A DNA stretch of 64,000 nucleotides from Paratinospora sagittata (Eukaryota > Streptophyta > Magnoliopsida > Ranunculales > Menispermaceae), in contig CM069598.1 in assembly GCA_035771175.1 (NCBI GenBank), forward strand, positions 18,700,438 through 18,764,437, written 5' to 3'. How positions within the stretch are numbered: position 1 is the first letter of the stretch; each line of letters starts with the position of its first letter. Below the pieces are notes generated by a model, which saw nothing but the letters and a program-made list of their open reading frames with translations, was not told where the DNA came from and searched no databases. This document shows positions 1-13,623 of the stretch, piece by piece. A program made the position numbers and the translations under genes.

Positions 1-3000
1 TTTCATTTTGCACCAGTGCTGGTTGAGCACTCAGAGCTGCTTTATGAACAATACAGAGCTCTTGATACCGAACTAAATCACCGGAGTTGAATGCTTGCAG
101 AATATAAAATAGCCACTCCACCTTAGTCCCTTGAAGACTTCTTATCTGTGTAAATTGTTAATAAAGACCACAACCATACATGAGTACCAGATCTGCAGAA
201 CCAGTTCGAATCAATGGAACCAGATCTGAAGAACCAATAGAAGATCACTTGTTCCATATGAACAAACCATTAGGGTAACAGTAAGATTTCTCAAATATAA
301 TCCACAAAAATAACAAAAATATAGGAAGTCTAAGTTAATAGCTCCATAGCCAGACAATTGGTGCATCAGCTCTTACAATTTTGGGATCACTCCAACAATA
401 TTCCACCCCCCAAGTGATAGCAACATTTGGAAGAAGGTAAATCTAATACACTAGCATTTGAAGATCATATAACCATCATCTTTGGTGAAATCAAGTCTGC
501 TACATCCCTTCACCCCACCACCAATTAAAAATAAGAGTTATTGATAGTAGAACGTTCAAAACCACAAAAAACATATAAGTCAATATCACGGTGTCAGGAT
601 ACACAACTAGTTTATCCTATTAAACTAAAAAACATATAAGTCAATATCGCGGTGTCAGAAACGAAAATCTATGCTTGTTTTGAAAAACAATTCATTTATG
701 CACGATTGCGTCACTATTATACATATTTTAATATAAAATAATCAATATTAGTTTGACCTACTGGGTGTTCACTCATCCCTCCAAATTTAATCTCTCTGCA
801 CGTTGAGACTCAACATGGTGGACCAGATTAGGAGAAATTTTCGTCTGATTTGCATTAAGTTATTTTTATATTTAGAAAACTATTGATGTTCTTTTATTTA
901 AGAAAAACTATGCAAAATCCATCACTAGCATTATTGGTACTTTTCACATGTCATTTATGGGATTCACTAAAGAAGTTATATACAGTTATTAGTGCATAGT
1001 TTTATGCTTACCGATAAGCATTGTACAAGTGTTAACTTAGAAAATTTGCACAAAACTTTGTGCAACTAGGACCTGAGCATGGGAGCATTCACCAGAAAGA
1101 TCTTTTGACTCTATTTTTATAGGAGTTTTAAGAAAGTTAATTTCGAGTTACGGTTTGGGAGATATGACCCAAAGACCGTGTACTGGTCTATTGGTCAAAA
1201 GTGACATTAACGATTTAGACAACAACTCGAGTTATTTTTATTTGATAAAACATGATTTTGACAATTTTTAAGATTTTTGTAGAATATAATAAATCTTTTT
1301 GTTTAGTTTTCAAAAAAAAAATGAACTTTTTCAAGTTAATCTTTTTCTTTTCACAGAATGTTTTTCTTTCAAAATATTTTATCATATCGTCATATGTAGA
1401 GTCTTAATTTTGTTTTAAACTAACTTCTAAATTTGCATCGTAAAAATTTCCGTTTTTGACAAATATATATATACTCATAAAAATATTTATCTTTGGTGAA
1501 CAATGGGCCATTGAATTGAATTTGAGGCTTAGAGTTCACCCCCAGTGAAACCAGGGTATAAGGCACAGATGCAAACCAGGGTGTGAGATAGGTCAAAATA
1601 AAAGACCAAGAGGATCAAACCACGGATGCCAAGAACCTTCTTTGAAAATTTGACTTGCTCACGGTGGATAATAGTCGGTGACCAAGCACCCCTACTGGGA
1701 TCCAGCAAAAGTACCATCTTGGTGACTAGTGACTACATCCCAAAATAATCTAATGCATTCGTCAAAGGAGCCCGTATGACTCTGACTACTAATTAGTAAC
1801 CAATGGAACAGTAGCTATAACAGCCAAAGTACTAGTCAAGTCAGTAACAATACAGTACAGACTCATTCTGCACAGGACACCGCCTGGGGGATTGGTCTTT
1901 TAACATCCAAAATGAGCTGGTGTAATGATCCCATATGGTATTTGATATGTTAACAATACAAGTTAAACTAAAACTTACTCGGGTCACCTAAACTGGAAGA
2001 CCTTTAACATCCAAGAGAGGAAACAATGTGCAAAATAACAATGAGAAAAGCATTAACAGCCATTACATTGTTCACAAAAACTGTAATGGTTCAAATAGAG
2101 TGCATAAAAAAAAGAGAATTGTAGAATGGTCTTACAATTGGATGTGCAAGCAGTTCTCCAAAGTTATATATGTTATCTCCAAGTAAAGCGGAAAGAGATA
2201 AATCAAATGCCAAATCCTGAAAAATGAGTATAAAATGGAATTAGAAGCCAACAAATGGACAAAAAGCATGACACATAAAAAAAACAAAATTTTCGGTGGA
2301 TTGCTTTGGAACATCAGGGAAAAACACATCCCAATATATGTGTCACAAATAAGGATGGTATGGATAAAATACATCATTATCTTATATGGATTTTCTATAA
2401 AAGCATTGGTGTTTTTCTTTATGATCTCCAGCATGGAGCAGAAAAAGAAAGAAGCTCCACTTCTATGATCTGTCTACAGTCTACACATCAATGAGGACAA
2501 GCTATCCCTTCCCAAAGATTCAAAGTCGATCCACAGCTATAACTTATGCACGAATTTCATGTAGTGACAACTTACAACCATGGAACTCGAGTTAAGAAAT
2601 TGAAGCAACTAACAATAAAAAACCAAAAACTAAGTATAAGTAGGAGATCACAAGTAAATGCCAAGTGTTTTCAACTACTTTCCATACAACTCTTCCAAAA
2701 AGCAAGCCAGTAATTCAAATATGCCATCTAGTAGAAGTATAGGAGTCTAATGAGAACCAAAATAAATCCTAAAGGGTGGAAAAAGGGTCAGATCATAAAT
2801 TGAATTGAAAAAATTCATCAAAGAATTTTTTTTTTCAATTATAAATATGAACAAAAAATACTGAAAATATTGAAAAATAACAAATGTTGACCTCAGTATT
2901 ATGTTGTCAAGGCATCAAGGTAATAACTAATTTTACTTACTTATGCACAACCAATGAAAAAAAAAATACCAAGTTCTTTTAAGTTTTTCATGATCAAGTT

Positions 3001-6000
3001 GCAGATTAAATTTAAATTAAAATTATTAAAATTAGACAAAAAATTAAATTAATTATTAAAAAAGAAAAAAGTATTAAGTTCCATTTAAAAAAATTAATGT
3101 AATGTGTCATGATTTTGTTATCTCCTTATTGTATGCATATTTTCAGCATTATTTTATGCCTAATACTGTTATCAAAAGTATCATGACTTGTAAGAAAAGT
3201 TAAAATTACTAAAATAATGATAAGACCAATATTTAAAATATTTTCCTAATCATGAAGCATGGCCAAATGTTCAAAGGATTATAATTGGCTTCACATGATT
3301 CAAATTCCTTAATCAGTAAAAATCTCTTAACTAATCAATGAAAATTTTCTGTTAATTACAATGATAACAAAATTACAATTTAAATAATTTTAAAGCATGA
3401 GCATAATCACCAAAAATTTCAAACAACTTGATATTATTGGAAACCTTCAATCATAATTAAATTATATTCAGAAATTTATCATTAGAATTGTAAAGCATTA
3501 TTCACATTTCTATGCCGGATAAATTCTTTAGCAAAATATACTTTTGGGCCAAATACAAACAAATTAGCTTACAAAATAGGCCTCTCAAAAAGCTACAAAC
3601 ATAAATATTTGCAATTCGACATAGTAATTCATTCTTCCAAAAAAGGTAGCGAATCACATCTTGGCACTTTATTTTAGATGCATATTACATCAATTATAAA
3701 ACCTTAACATAAAAGAGGAAAAAACAATAGATATATTAAATAGCTCAATTTCTTGTACATGTTAAAAATGATTTCAACCTTTAATTCATATGTCAACCAT
3801 GAAAAATACAAGAGAAGAACTTAAAAACATTATATAGATATTTTCAAGTGTAATAGGTGCATAATTTTGTTTCTTTTTTCACCTTTAAGAATTGCAAATA
3901 ATTCTAACTTTTAAGCAAAAATCCTCTCAATTGGTGAATTTTGGCAAAAACTCTCTATGTCAAATTGAATTTTCCCAAATTCATTTTAAGTTTTCATTGA
4001 GTGCCATGTAGGGAAAAGTTGGATTTTTTATCCTTACTTAGGCAATCCAAGGACTAGGCAATGACTAGGGAAGGCCTAGGCAAAAAAAAAAAAATATTTG
4101 AAATCCCCTATCTAATTCAAAAAATAAAAATGTTTCCCAACAAAGAAATAATAAACAATAATAACATCAATTAGAATTCAAGAAACTTCTACAAATTGAC
4201 ATTTCACATGAAGCAATCATAGATTTATACAATCAATTGTTCTCAAACAAATAAAGCATAGTTGATCAAATGGCAAGCAATAAAATTCAAATAAGAACTT
4301 TTGCTTTGTACAACAGTAAAATGAGTATGTTCATTTCTCTTTAAACAATGAGTATTTACATATTAAAACAAGGAAAAAACACACATGAACATACAAAGAC
4401 TGCAACTTTTTGAAAATTTCTACTGTTCCAAATCTATCTTGTAGCAGATTAATTTAAGTTTTTTTAATAAAAAAAAAGGTAAAAGAAAATATAAAAGAAA
4501 AAAGAAATCCCTACTAATACCTCCTAGGCAAGAAGTGAAAATTCGAATTCTCCCTAAGCTTCAATCTTTTAAACCTCATAATTAATTTGGAGAAGCCCAA
4601 TTTGACATGGAAAAGTTTTGTAAAACTTCAACATTGTAGAGCAGTACAAAAAATTCAATTAAAATGTTTTAAGGATCTGTATTTCTTTTAAAATATAATT
4701 GTATATTTGAAACTCATCAACTTATGAAATACAATGGTTTAAAGAGAGATTTATAAGCTCTATTTACTTGATTCATACTGCATGAGTGACAAGCTATTTA
4801 TGGCTTTTATGCTTAACATAAATAGGAGATATATCATAAATGGATTAATTACACATAATTTATAAATTACATGTTCATTTTTGTTTTAAATTGGAGTTTT
4901 GCAAACCTTATTTCACTAAATCGTTTAGTAATTTTTTTGTTTCTATCCATTACAATGATTACAAACAAAGTTCTACTTCAACCTTATACACTTTTATACT
5001 CTAAAAATATCTTCTAACAAATGTTGAAGTGAGGATTTGAATTTAAAAAAAAAAAAACTGTCTAGAAAGTAAAAACTACTAAAGAATTTTTTTTAATTTG
5101 TACAAGTTATTTTGATCTTTTATCTAATTCTAACTTCGATGGAATTATTGTAATAATTCGATTATGTTTAATTTGTAGTTCGATGATTGAAAACTTTATT
5201 AAAATCTGGAGTACAATGTTTAATTTTCATCCCATGCTCCTATCAAAAACCATTTAGCCATTCCATTGCTATAAAAATAATTAATAATATCTGATATTAT
5301 ATATGTGATTAATTCAATAGTTGTTAAAGCACTCTAAGAAAAATGTAAAATGCATTCCTAACATGTACAACACAAGTGTCCTTAACTAGTTGGCTTTAAG
5401 ACTACACTCTGCTAAATTCCATTACTCAAAATGGTTTAGACAGAAAGAAACAGAAGAATTGCTATCCCCATGAAAGAACTCTATCAACAGTAAATATCAT
5501 AATAAATACCAGCTTGAAGGATTCTGAAAGCGACTCTACTGATGTGTAGGCCAAATATAGAAGAGCATTTCTGTAAAATTCAGCAAATTCCTGGCGACAT
5601 TTATGACACTGAGATGAAACCCAGTAGTAGATAGCATAAACTGATGGATCAATATCAGTCATGCTTTCAAGTGTAGTCTTCCCATCATCCAAAAGTTTTT
5701 TACACTCCTTTTGATCACCTTTCTCAAGCTGAAAAGCAGCAATCTGCATCTTGACATAAAGGACTGGTTCCTCAATACGCAGCTCCTTCGTAGCTTGAAG
5801 TTTTTCAATCACCCCCTCAAGATAACCAATAGCAGCTTCCTTTTCTGAATACTGTCGAGAAACTATTACAGCAAACTGGGCAAGCTTAAGAAGATTGATC
5901 TTTGTCTCAAAATCGGCAACAAAATTGTGATACAACTGTATAAGGGTGTCACCAGCCTGTAAAAAATATTTCATAAGCTGTCAATAGGCGTGCACAAGTC

Positions 6001-7740
6001 CCAAATATATAAACTGATGTGCAAACATGTGTATGTGAATAAGGATCTCAATTTACATTATATGCCAACACAACACCTTGTTAGACACCAAAATGAACCA
6101 ACATCTTCTCATAACACTTTGTTAGACACCAAATTTATAATATAGGGATCTGAATTTATAATATATACCAACATCTGAATTTGTATGTACAGATGTACGT
6201 ACGAATATTATAGATTTGTACGTATACTACAAGCTGCCCGAACAACAATCTTTGGCACTCACAACCTAAATATCATCAATGGAAAGCCCCCGTAATTCTA
6301 GGTATTAGCTTTTTAAATTTCTTTCTTTTTATTTGTATTTTTTTTTTTTGTGCATGCGTATATGATTTGGGCTAAGCTTTTTCTTTTGTGTTTTTTTTTT
6401 TGCCTTATTTTCCTAATTGAAAATAAAAAATTTCTTCTCGAGCAAGTTTCTTCCCCTTTTAAATGAATCCACAATGACATTGTGATGGCGTCTTTCTTTA
6501 CTTTCTCTTTCTTCTGTTTTTCTTGTTTGCTATTTATTGATTTATTCCGTTTTCTTCACATTAGCAGCCTCTTTCTAGATACAATGAATCACATCATAGC
6601 AAGCAAGAACTAATCACTGAACTCTGTTTAGCTTCGTTCTTGTCATAGAGAGTTCTCTCCCTTTCCTAGGGAATCAATATCCCAATCTCCTCAAGTGGGG
6701 CACTGGGGCTTTATTTTCAAATCCCCCGTACAAGAGACCAATACCTTGAGATAAGAGTTAAAATCTTTCTGCTTTATTTTATCATAGATATGCAAATCAA
6801 AAAAATCAATTTTAAAACCACTGCACCATCAGCAAGCAAAAAATTCAAGTTAGCAGAAATATTTCACCACTTTCCCTTTGTCCATTTGCCACATGCCTTT
6901 GTCACCAACTAGTATTGTGAGTAAGCAACAAAACCTCTTCTGAAATTAGGAAATACCCAGGAAGATAATTGAACCAAAGTTTAGCCCTTCTCAAGAACCA
7001 ATTCTAATATTTCCGAACTATACATAACAATATAACATTCACAGTGTTTTTTTTTTTTTTTGGCTTAGATTATGAGGTGGAACCACGGGATAGTCTTTCC
7101 ATTCAGTAATCAATGATAAAAAAAAATAAAATTGGATGATGCTACGGGAACTGGAAGCCAAAATCAATTGGCGTCCCTTATATCATCTTAGAGCCATTCA
7201 ACACACGTGCCTCTAGGATGATCAAAGGGACTCGAACACACAATTACGCCAGCTGAGTTTGGCATCCGAATCTCTTTATCATTTTCCAAACAAATTATCT
7301 GAAATGTTACAATGAACGCATACTCCGCCATTGTGGAACTGAGATTCATTAACGAAAGGCGCATCTCACAAGTGGTTATGTAGTTACATATGGTATCAAA
7401 TTGGATTCTAAATCAATAAAACAAATCATTCCCCCAAATTGTTACTTAAACGAGATAGAAAACCCTAAAACTCCTAAAAATCGATCGCCAGAACCAAAAA
7501 TCTACCACTAATCACAAGAAAACTCGAACAGACATCTAAAACCACAAAACGAAACCAAAAAATAAATAAATAAATGACCTAGAAACTGACCTGAAGCACG
7601 GGAAGAGCGACGAACTGCTCAAGTTTTAGGGTTAGCTGGTGCCAGAGCTTTTTCTGGTACAAATCCGCCAACGAATTGTACCATTCGGCCAGCTCCGGAT
7701 GCGCGTTACGCTGCGACTCCAGATACTTGAGAGCATCCAT
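1..7740 (-). CDS. RPN9: 26S proteasome non-ATPase regulatory subunit RPN9 (PSMD13-like), 5' part, four exons
   Basis: RPN9 is a PCI-domain subunit of the 19S regulatory-particle lid, needed for 26S proteasome assembly and turnover of ubiquitinated proteins in cytosol and nucleus. Exons read on the minus strand: 7740-7591 (starts MDALKYLESQ, 50 codons), 5956-5510 (starts AGDTLIQLYH, 149 codons, contains SRQYSEKEAAIGYLE and SMTDIDPSVYA), 2216-2136 (DLAFDLSLSALLG, ends ELLAHPI, 27 codons) and 145-1 (starts IRSLQGTKVEWL, runs to ALSAQPALVQNE at the window edge). All introns have GT donors and AG acceptors and all are phase 0, so the reading frame joins cleanly. About 274 residues are present; plant RPN9 is about 386 residues, so most of the PCI domain lies beyond base 1. 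The start is the only ATG giving the conserved N-terminus. No disrupting stop is seen. Family assignment rests on recalled similarity to Arabidopsis RPN9 and is strong; functionality of the part outside the window is unknown. Confidence 0.95.
146..2135 (-). other. RPN9 intron 3
   Basis: Non-coding intron between the ELLAHPI exon and the IRSLQGTK exon. The donor reads GTAAGACC after codon ATT; the acceptor reads ACACAG. It contains a 32-bp direct repeat, copies at 566-597 and 627-658 (61-bp offset, one mismatch at the CACGG/CGCGG position). No other gene is seen inside it. Confidence 0.85.
2217..5509 (-). other. RPN9 intron 2, 3.3 kb, AT-rich
   Basis: Long intron between the SESFKL exon and the DLAFDLSL exon. 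The donor is GTATTT, the acceptor TTTTTCAG. The sequence is very AT-rich with many A and T runs and no coding sequence I can support. No bounded transposon was recognised, though its length suggests old insertions. Confidence 0.85.
5957..7590 (-). other. RPN9 intron 1
   Basis: Intron separating the ATG exon (ends LPVLQ) from the AGDTLIQL exon. The donor is GTCAGTTTC, the acceptor TTTACAG. It holds T-runs, a short duplicated stretch containing TTGTTAGACACCAAA (near 6078 and 6118), and around 7170-7245 a segment resembling 39850-39915. Confidence 0.85.
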
Positions 7741-7893
7741 AGTTGAGATCACAGTCGGATCTCTCAGGCGATCTCAGACGAAATGTAATAGAATGAGAGA
7801 ATTCGATTGATTCTTTCAAATCCGATCCACTTGTCTCACGAGAAACAAAAACAGAAGAAGAAGAAGAAGAAACCGAAAGATTTTTAGGGTTGC
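7741..7893 (-). promoter_or_regulatory. RPN9 5' leader and proximal promoter
   Basis: Directly upstream of the RPN9 ATG on the minus strand. It includes a GAA/TTC microsatellite (about 7853-7872), read as a CT-rich leader in the gene's sense, and a telo-box-like motif, GCAACCCTAA on the minus strand at 7884-7893. Telo-box motifs are known in promoters and leaders of plant housekeeping genes. No convincing TATA box was found, so the transcription start is not placed. Confidence 0.4.
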
Positions 7894-7900
7894 ACAGGGG

Positions 7901-7931
7901 CTTTTGCTTTTGCTTTTGCTTTTGCTTTTGC
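7901..7931. repeat. (CTTTTG)5 hexanucleotide microsatellite
   Basis: Five perfect tandem copies of CTTTTG plus one base, close upstream of RPN9. Flanking 7932-8590 is AT-rich intergenic DNA with no gene seen. Confidence 0.9.
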
Positions 7932-8601
7932 GTGCAAACGAGGTTTTCGTTCTTCCTTGCGTCAGTCCGTATTCTACTTTACTGTTTTTACTTGTATTTT
8001 TTCATGGATCTACAAACGGATCCGATTTGTGGACCTAAAACCGACCCGGAAAAACCTAGATCTGGATTCTAAGATCCAAATCATATATATATCTCCATAT
8101 TTTATTTATAATATTTTTTTAGTTATTTGAATCATGAAATTAAGATAATTAAATAATAATTATTATTTCAGTTAATTTTAATATTTTATTTTGTAAAAGA
8201 AGATATTATATTCTGTAAATTAGGTTTCTTTTGAAGAGAAGTTTGAGATTCATAATGTTAAGTGTAGTTAGGTTTTTTTTTTTTTAATATAAGAAAACTT
8301 ATAGTTTGTAAATGGTATAAGGTTTAGAGTTTTGTATTATCGTATTATGTTATCAGATATATGGATAAAACCATTTTCATTTTTAACATTAATTGTATAC
8401 ATGTTTTCATGCAACTTAAAAATGTTAAAATTAATAACATTTTTTTGCAAATGATCTTCAGGTAGTCATTACATCCTACTAATTCAAGGTCCTCTACTCA
8501 AGGAGAGTGGTTGATTCTCTCTTTGAGGTGAGAATATTAAATAAGTGGTAGTGTCCACTTTAGAAAGTAGGAGCCTATGTGCCTACTTTAGTTGATGAGG
8601 C

Positions 8602-8979
8602 TAAGGGTGTTCATCGGGATGTAATCGGTTCAGTTTTTGCATAGTTCGATTTAGGTTTCGGTTTATGCATTAAAAAATTGAAGTTAACCCGCACTGAACT
8701 GAAATGAATGGAAATATTGTCATTTCTCCTATAACCCTAAGGTCTCTAACGATTTTAATATTCTCACAAATATTAATATATTATAAGATTTAATTTTAAT
8801 AATAGAATTATATATTATATTCTTTGAAGGATTGAATGTGTTTTGAAAATGTAAAATAGTGTTACTTATAAGATTTATAGTTGTAAAATTGACACAAGTA
8901 ACCCGATCAATTTAAACCGAACAAATTTTGATTTCAATTTTGGGTGAAAATCAAACCGAATCGGATTTGCACACCTCTA
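8602..8979. mobile_element. hAT-like MITE, 378 bp
   Basis: The 5' end reads TAAGGGTGTTCATC; the 3' end on the opposite strand reads TAGAGGTGTGCAAATC, an imperfect terminal inverted repeat. Flanks are GATGAGGC (8594-8601) and AATGAGGC (8980-8987), an 8-bp target duplication with one mismatch. Eight-bp duplications with TAGGGGTG-like ends are typical of hAT elements. There is no coding sequence, so it is non-autonomous. Subterminal GGTTTCGGTTT and AACCGAAC-type stretches are also inverted. Confidence 0.75.
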
Positions 8980-9179
8980 AATGAGGCTACATGCCCACTT
9001 TCTCAACAAAGAGCCTAGGTGCTTTATTTGGTTTGGGTTTATGTGGTTCTTGTCATTGTGTTTGCTTACTAATTCATCTGCTAAGTTCTATTGAATCTCA
9101 TGTATTCTCACACCATGCGTCCGAAATCAAAAAAGAAAAAAAAGTAATTATTAATATTTTATGTTTACAATTATACTAT

Positions 9180-9795
9180 TAGGGACGACAATCAGTATTC
9201 AGACTCGTTTGTCCAATATCGTCCCACCCGATTTTAAGTGGGTATAAAAGTTATAATCTTGAAAAAAAAATTGTATCCGTTTTAAAAAGCGGATAGGGTT
9301 CAAACAAAAGCAAAAAAAAGTGTTTGGTTATTACAAAGAGGTTAACATGTAATTTTCTTTATATAATATGGTTTTATCCCTTTTCCATTTTTAAACATTA
9401 AGGTTTTTCACATTGTATTTATTATCTTATATTTATTATAGTTTGTGAGTATGTTATAAAGTAAGTTTTTGTTATTTTATTATTTAAAACCTTAGAAACT
9501 ATCCCATATTTATTATCTTTGATGACTTGATTGATATTAAAATTAAACTAGTAAACTTTTCCAGATTTAGAATCTAAATTCATTTATTTGCAAATGCTAT
9601 AAATATTAACATTTAGTGCGATTTTCAATTTTATTTTATAATGTGAACAAAAATGGACAAAAGAGGGCTACCCATGACAAAATGGTTAATGTCTATTTCA
9701 AAATCAGGTCGAGTTTGTACACGCTATATATATCTTTTAGTATAAGGGACTGTTTGTACTCATTCTTATCCATACCCGCATTTTTGCTACCTCTA
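9180..9795. mobile_element. Inverted-repeat element of family C, copy 1
   Basis: Begins TAGGGACGACAATCAG and ends, on the other strand, TAGAGGTAGCAAAAAT. Its interior shares order and wording with 41507-42134: a CGTTTGTCC/CATTTGTCC block near the left end, a long A-rich block, then AATGGACAAAAG and a right end of ATTTTTGCTACC. Non-coding; an ORF over part of it is not credible. No good target duplication is visible (5 of 8 positions match). A non-autonomous DNA transposon is the likeliest reading. Confidence 0.5.
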
Positions 9796-9836
9796 TATGT
9801 TGTTGTAGCACTCCTAATTTAGAGTATTAATTTTGT

Positions 9837-9863
<27 letters not shown>
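9837..9863. repeat. (TA)n microsatellite
   Basis: Uninterrupted TA dinucleotide run immediately after the family C element. Confidence 0.9.
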
Positions 9864-9868
<5 letters not shown>

Positions 9869-10439
9869 ATTGAATTCCTATATAGTTGTAATAGTCATTT
9901 CAAAAAATTGGGGCCCTATAAGAAAATGTATTACATTGTTAAAAATAAAAATTTAAGATGATGTGGTGAAATGCTTATTATTTAAAATAAAATAAAAAAT
10001 TATCAATAAAAAACTATAGTTGATGAATTAATCATATGTCAACATTCATAAGTTTTCTGGCATCACCTTACTTCTTACAATAATTAACTTTTATAATGAA
10101 TGCATGTATAAAGCAGTAACATTTAAAAAACATTGAATAAAAACCAACTTTTTTAAGGACAATTTTGTAATTTTAGTTTTTTTTAAAGTTAAAATATATT
10201 TATTATATGGTATTAGTATACATGCATGATTTTGAACAAAATCTTAAGTTTTATAATTTTTTTTGGTATCATTGTGTTTTTGTTTAAAAGTTATATCCTA
10301 TTAGGTAACACTTTGTAATTGATAATAATAAGTTTTTCTATTGGAACGTGATTATATTGTTGAGATGAAATGTTTTTTTTTTGTACAATGCACAATGACA
10401 CTTAAGTTCTTCTCAATGTTCTCGTTATATAGGTGGAAC

Positions 10440-10650
10440 CAGTGGTAGATCCCTGGGGTTGGAGGGGAGGCGACCGCCTCCTCCAATATTTTAAAAAAAT
10501 TCTTTATAATTATCTTATGTTATAAAAAATAAAATAAAGTTGATACCCCCTCTTTCCGCTTCAATATTTAAGAAAAACTTTTTATAAACTATGTTGTGTT
10601 ATATATTTTTGTTTCGCCTTCTCAAGATCAAAGGTTTAGATTCACCATTG
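10440..10650. mobile_element. Short hAT-like MITE with CAGTGG ends, 211 bp
   Basis: The left end is CAGTGGTAGATC; the right end on the opposite strand is CAATGGTGAATC. Flanks are GGTGGAAC (10432-10439) and GACGGAAC (10651-10658), an 8-bp duplication matching at 6 positions, both differences being transitions. CAGTGGCGGA-type ends with 8-bp duplications are common in plant hAT elements. Two similar blocks inside (CTCCAATATTTTA near 10480 and TCAATATTTAAG near 10560) suggest internal duplication. Confidence 0.6.
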
Positions 10651-10658
10651 GACGGAAC

Positions 10659-11455
10659 AATTTATTATTGAGCCGTTGGATAATGAAACCTATATAAATG
10701 TTCTATATATATATATATATGGCTAGTAGGGTAGTTTTGCTTATGCCTCTCTTTTTCATAGTTAATTATATAGCAATTTGAGAGAATTTTTCAAAAGAAG
10801 AAATACAGCAATTGTCTAGATAATTGAGGAGTACACGAGCTAGATTTTTTTTCTAGACTCCAATTTACGAGTCCCTTGGAGTTTTCACTAATTTAAAGTA
10901 TTTGGTTATCACCATAGTGTTTTTTATGATTTTTTTTTTTTTTTTGAATAGAAACAAAACCCTGACTAAGTACCCCAAACCCCTACAATCCCAACCCGTG
11001 GGGTATTGGATTCCTCAGGACCCACTAATCCCGCACCGTGTCAACCCACCGCCCGTTGACGTTTTCTATGATTCTTATTATAAGAAGATTGTTATAAGAG
11101 TTCCATAAATAGTCAATTTTTTTTTTTATAAAAAAAAAAAAAAAAAGGTTCCATATCACAAAAAATATTGGTTTCCAAAGGGTTCCATAAAATTTCATAT
11201 ATTTGTGGAAGTAAGCAAGTTAAGTAATAGGCTGGCTTTCACATTTATACTGAAAAACAAAAAGAAAAAAAAGGTACATCATGAAAATTTTATTTCAATT
11301 ATGTAAAGAATAACTGAGAAGTAGAAAACCTTAAAACTAAATCATAGTTTCTTCAAACACGATTATATTTATGTTGGAGCCTTAGTATAGGAAACAAAGC
11401 TTCAAAGCAATATTAATATTTATCTTTCTATATTTTGAGAGTTTAGCAACAAAAG

Positions 11456-11504
<49 letters not shown>

Positions 11505-13620
11505 ATGGTTTGATGATTAAATACGAGATATATATTTAATTTTTTCATCATATTTTTGGGGATAATAATTTGCCTGTAGATTGGTATAAAATGAAGAGTG
11601 AGATTTCTATAATATATAAAAAATAATAGAAAATGCTAAATACCTAATGACAAATGTATTTACACTTTTTTTAGAACATATTCATACTTAATCATATAGA
11701 ATTGAGAAAAATTATATATTTTTGCATACTTCACAATATTATCCTTCTTATATTTTAACAAAAAGTTAAAATACTATCTTATAAAGAATGTAATTGGCAT
11801 TCAAAAAAAAATATACAAATTATATGTTTTAACTTCATTTTTTAATATTGTTTCATATAATTGTAATAATTATGTAAAAATGCTTTTGGCTAATAACTTC
11901 ACTTCTCATATTATATTAGAAATTAAGTTTTGCTTGATAAATAAAATAAGTAATAAAAACAACTAATATTTGAATGCACAACGAAACTATTCAAATCTTT
12001 AAGCCTTATTTGATTTGTGATTTACCAACTTTATGTATCTAAAAATCAGAAAACTGGAAAATGCATTTAATTGGTTTAATACAAGTAGTTAATTATAAAA
12101 TATTTTACTTGAAAAATAGTCTATTTATTGATAACGAAAAAAAATCATTTTCCGAATTTCATTTTTAGATTTGTCTTTTTATTTTTATTTTTTTGAGTGA
12201 CAAAAGTAGAGGAAGCCTTAACTTCTTTCATAAAATTATTTTCCAGTGCCCATCATTCATCAAATGGATTTATATAAAGATATTGCATTTAAATGCGAGG
12301 TAAACACTATTAATTACACATTTATTTTATGTTTCTTATCGGCTTGTTTGATATTGCTTCTGTTAATAGCTTATATACTTCTGTTACAGTAACAGAAAAT
12401 AAAAAAGGAAAAGATTATATCACCCTTCACATTGTACGTACCACATATGCTACAAGCTATATATATATAGTCAATACTTAAAGGGAAGCCGAATTGGAAT
12501 TTTTCATTCTTTTAAAATCAAAATGACCCATCTCAGGATATATTGATACCATGGAATATAGATATATATAACATTTTATGATTACGTTACATTGCAATTG
12601 CATGCGTTTATTGTGGCCCAACAAGAGGAAGACCTTACTAAAGTTACAAGAGGAGAGGAACAGGAAAATTTGACAAATTTGAAATCCACACATTCTCACA
12701 CACTGTTCGCTTTTGTAGTATTGATTTATATATTAGCAAATAGAAAGAAAACAAAGTTCATTGGATCCAAGCCTTTACTTCATTATGCCAAGTGATCACC
12801 TTGTCCTGCAAAAGTACCCACAAACCCATCAGTCAACAACACTTCATTTAAAACCTTTGTTCTTTTAATTTGTTTTTGAGGGATGGGTTTGTAAGTAGAA
12901 TGAAAAAAAAAATTAAAAAATACCAAGTGTTGTGTGAATATATATTGATCATTTGTTTGTCAACACTTTTTAGTAATAAATGTTTTTGTTTTTTTTTATT
13001 TTACCATATCTACAATATGTGCATTCCTCAATGTACGAAGCTTTTACGCTTATTATAGCCTCATCTCTTTCACCTGCCTTTTTAAATTTATCTTTATCAT
13101 ATTTATAAAGAATATGCGAAGGGGAGCTTGAGCTTTGACATAACGACATGAATTATCGTTGTAATCAAGTAGTCAAGTTTGAATAGTAAAACCTCTCGCA
13201 ATAAAAAGTAAAGTTGCTTGCAATAGACCCAAAAAATGGTTGAACCCTTCTCCAAGATCCCACGTAGGTGGAAATGAACTAGGCTGCCTTTATATTTATA
13301 AACAATATGTGTTAGCAAGTTCTCTATGGGAAGCCATGTCTTTTTGAGAGCAAGGTTAAAATGGACTCTATTATGTACTTTACAATTAATTGAGTATATA
13401 AATGATGAAAAACAAGTTACAATCACAAAAATACTTTAAATATATAACAAACTACTAACATCTAAATCACAAAACAGGGGGCCAATTAATTTGAGAGAAA
13501 GTAGAACAAAAATAAAAAGAAAGAATAGAAAGCAAAACACTAATAGAAGTACAGTCGGACAAATTAAACATCAAATTGCCTTAAAACCAAAAAAGGAATT
13601 TATTAAGGGAGAATATGTAT
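10659..13620. other. Intergenic region, AT-rich
   Basis: No gene supported. It contains a TA run at about 10704-10720, poly-T (10929-10945) and poly-A (about 11131-11147) runs, and a long (AT)n tract at 11459-11502. The segment 10956-11070 is locally more GC-rich and could be a transposon scrap. Several short ORFs here lack homology or codon bias that I can recognise. Confidence 0.6.
11459..11502. repeat. (AT)22 microsatellite
   Basis: A 44-bp perfect AT dinucleotide tract. Confidence 0.95.
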
Positions 13621-13623
13621 ACC

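Noticed and set aside
2132..2434. 100-codon minus-strand ORF in RPN9 intron sequence
   Set aside because: It overlaps exon 3 in a different frame; the true exon is only 27 codons in the RPN9 frame, and the rest has no recognisable similarity.
12592..12795. 67-codon plus-strand ORF with a polar start, QQEEDLTKVTRGEEQE
   Set aside because: No recognised family, no splice partner, and flanking DNA is AT-rich intergenic; not enough to call a gene.
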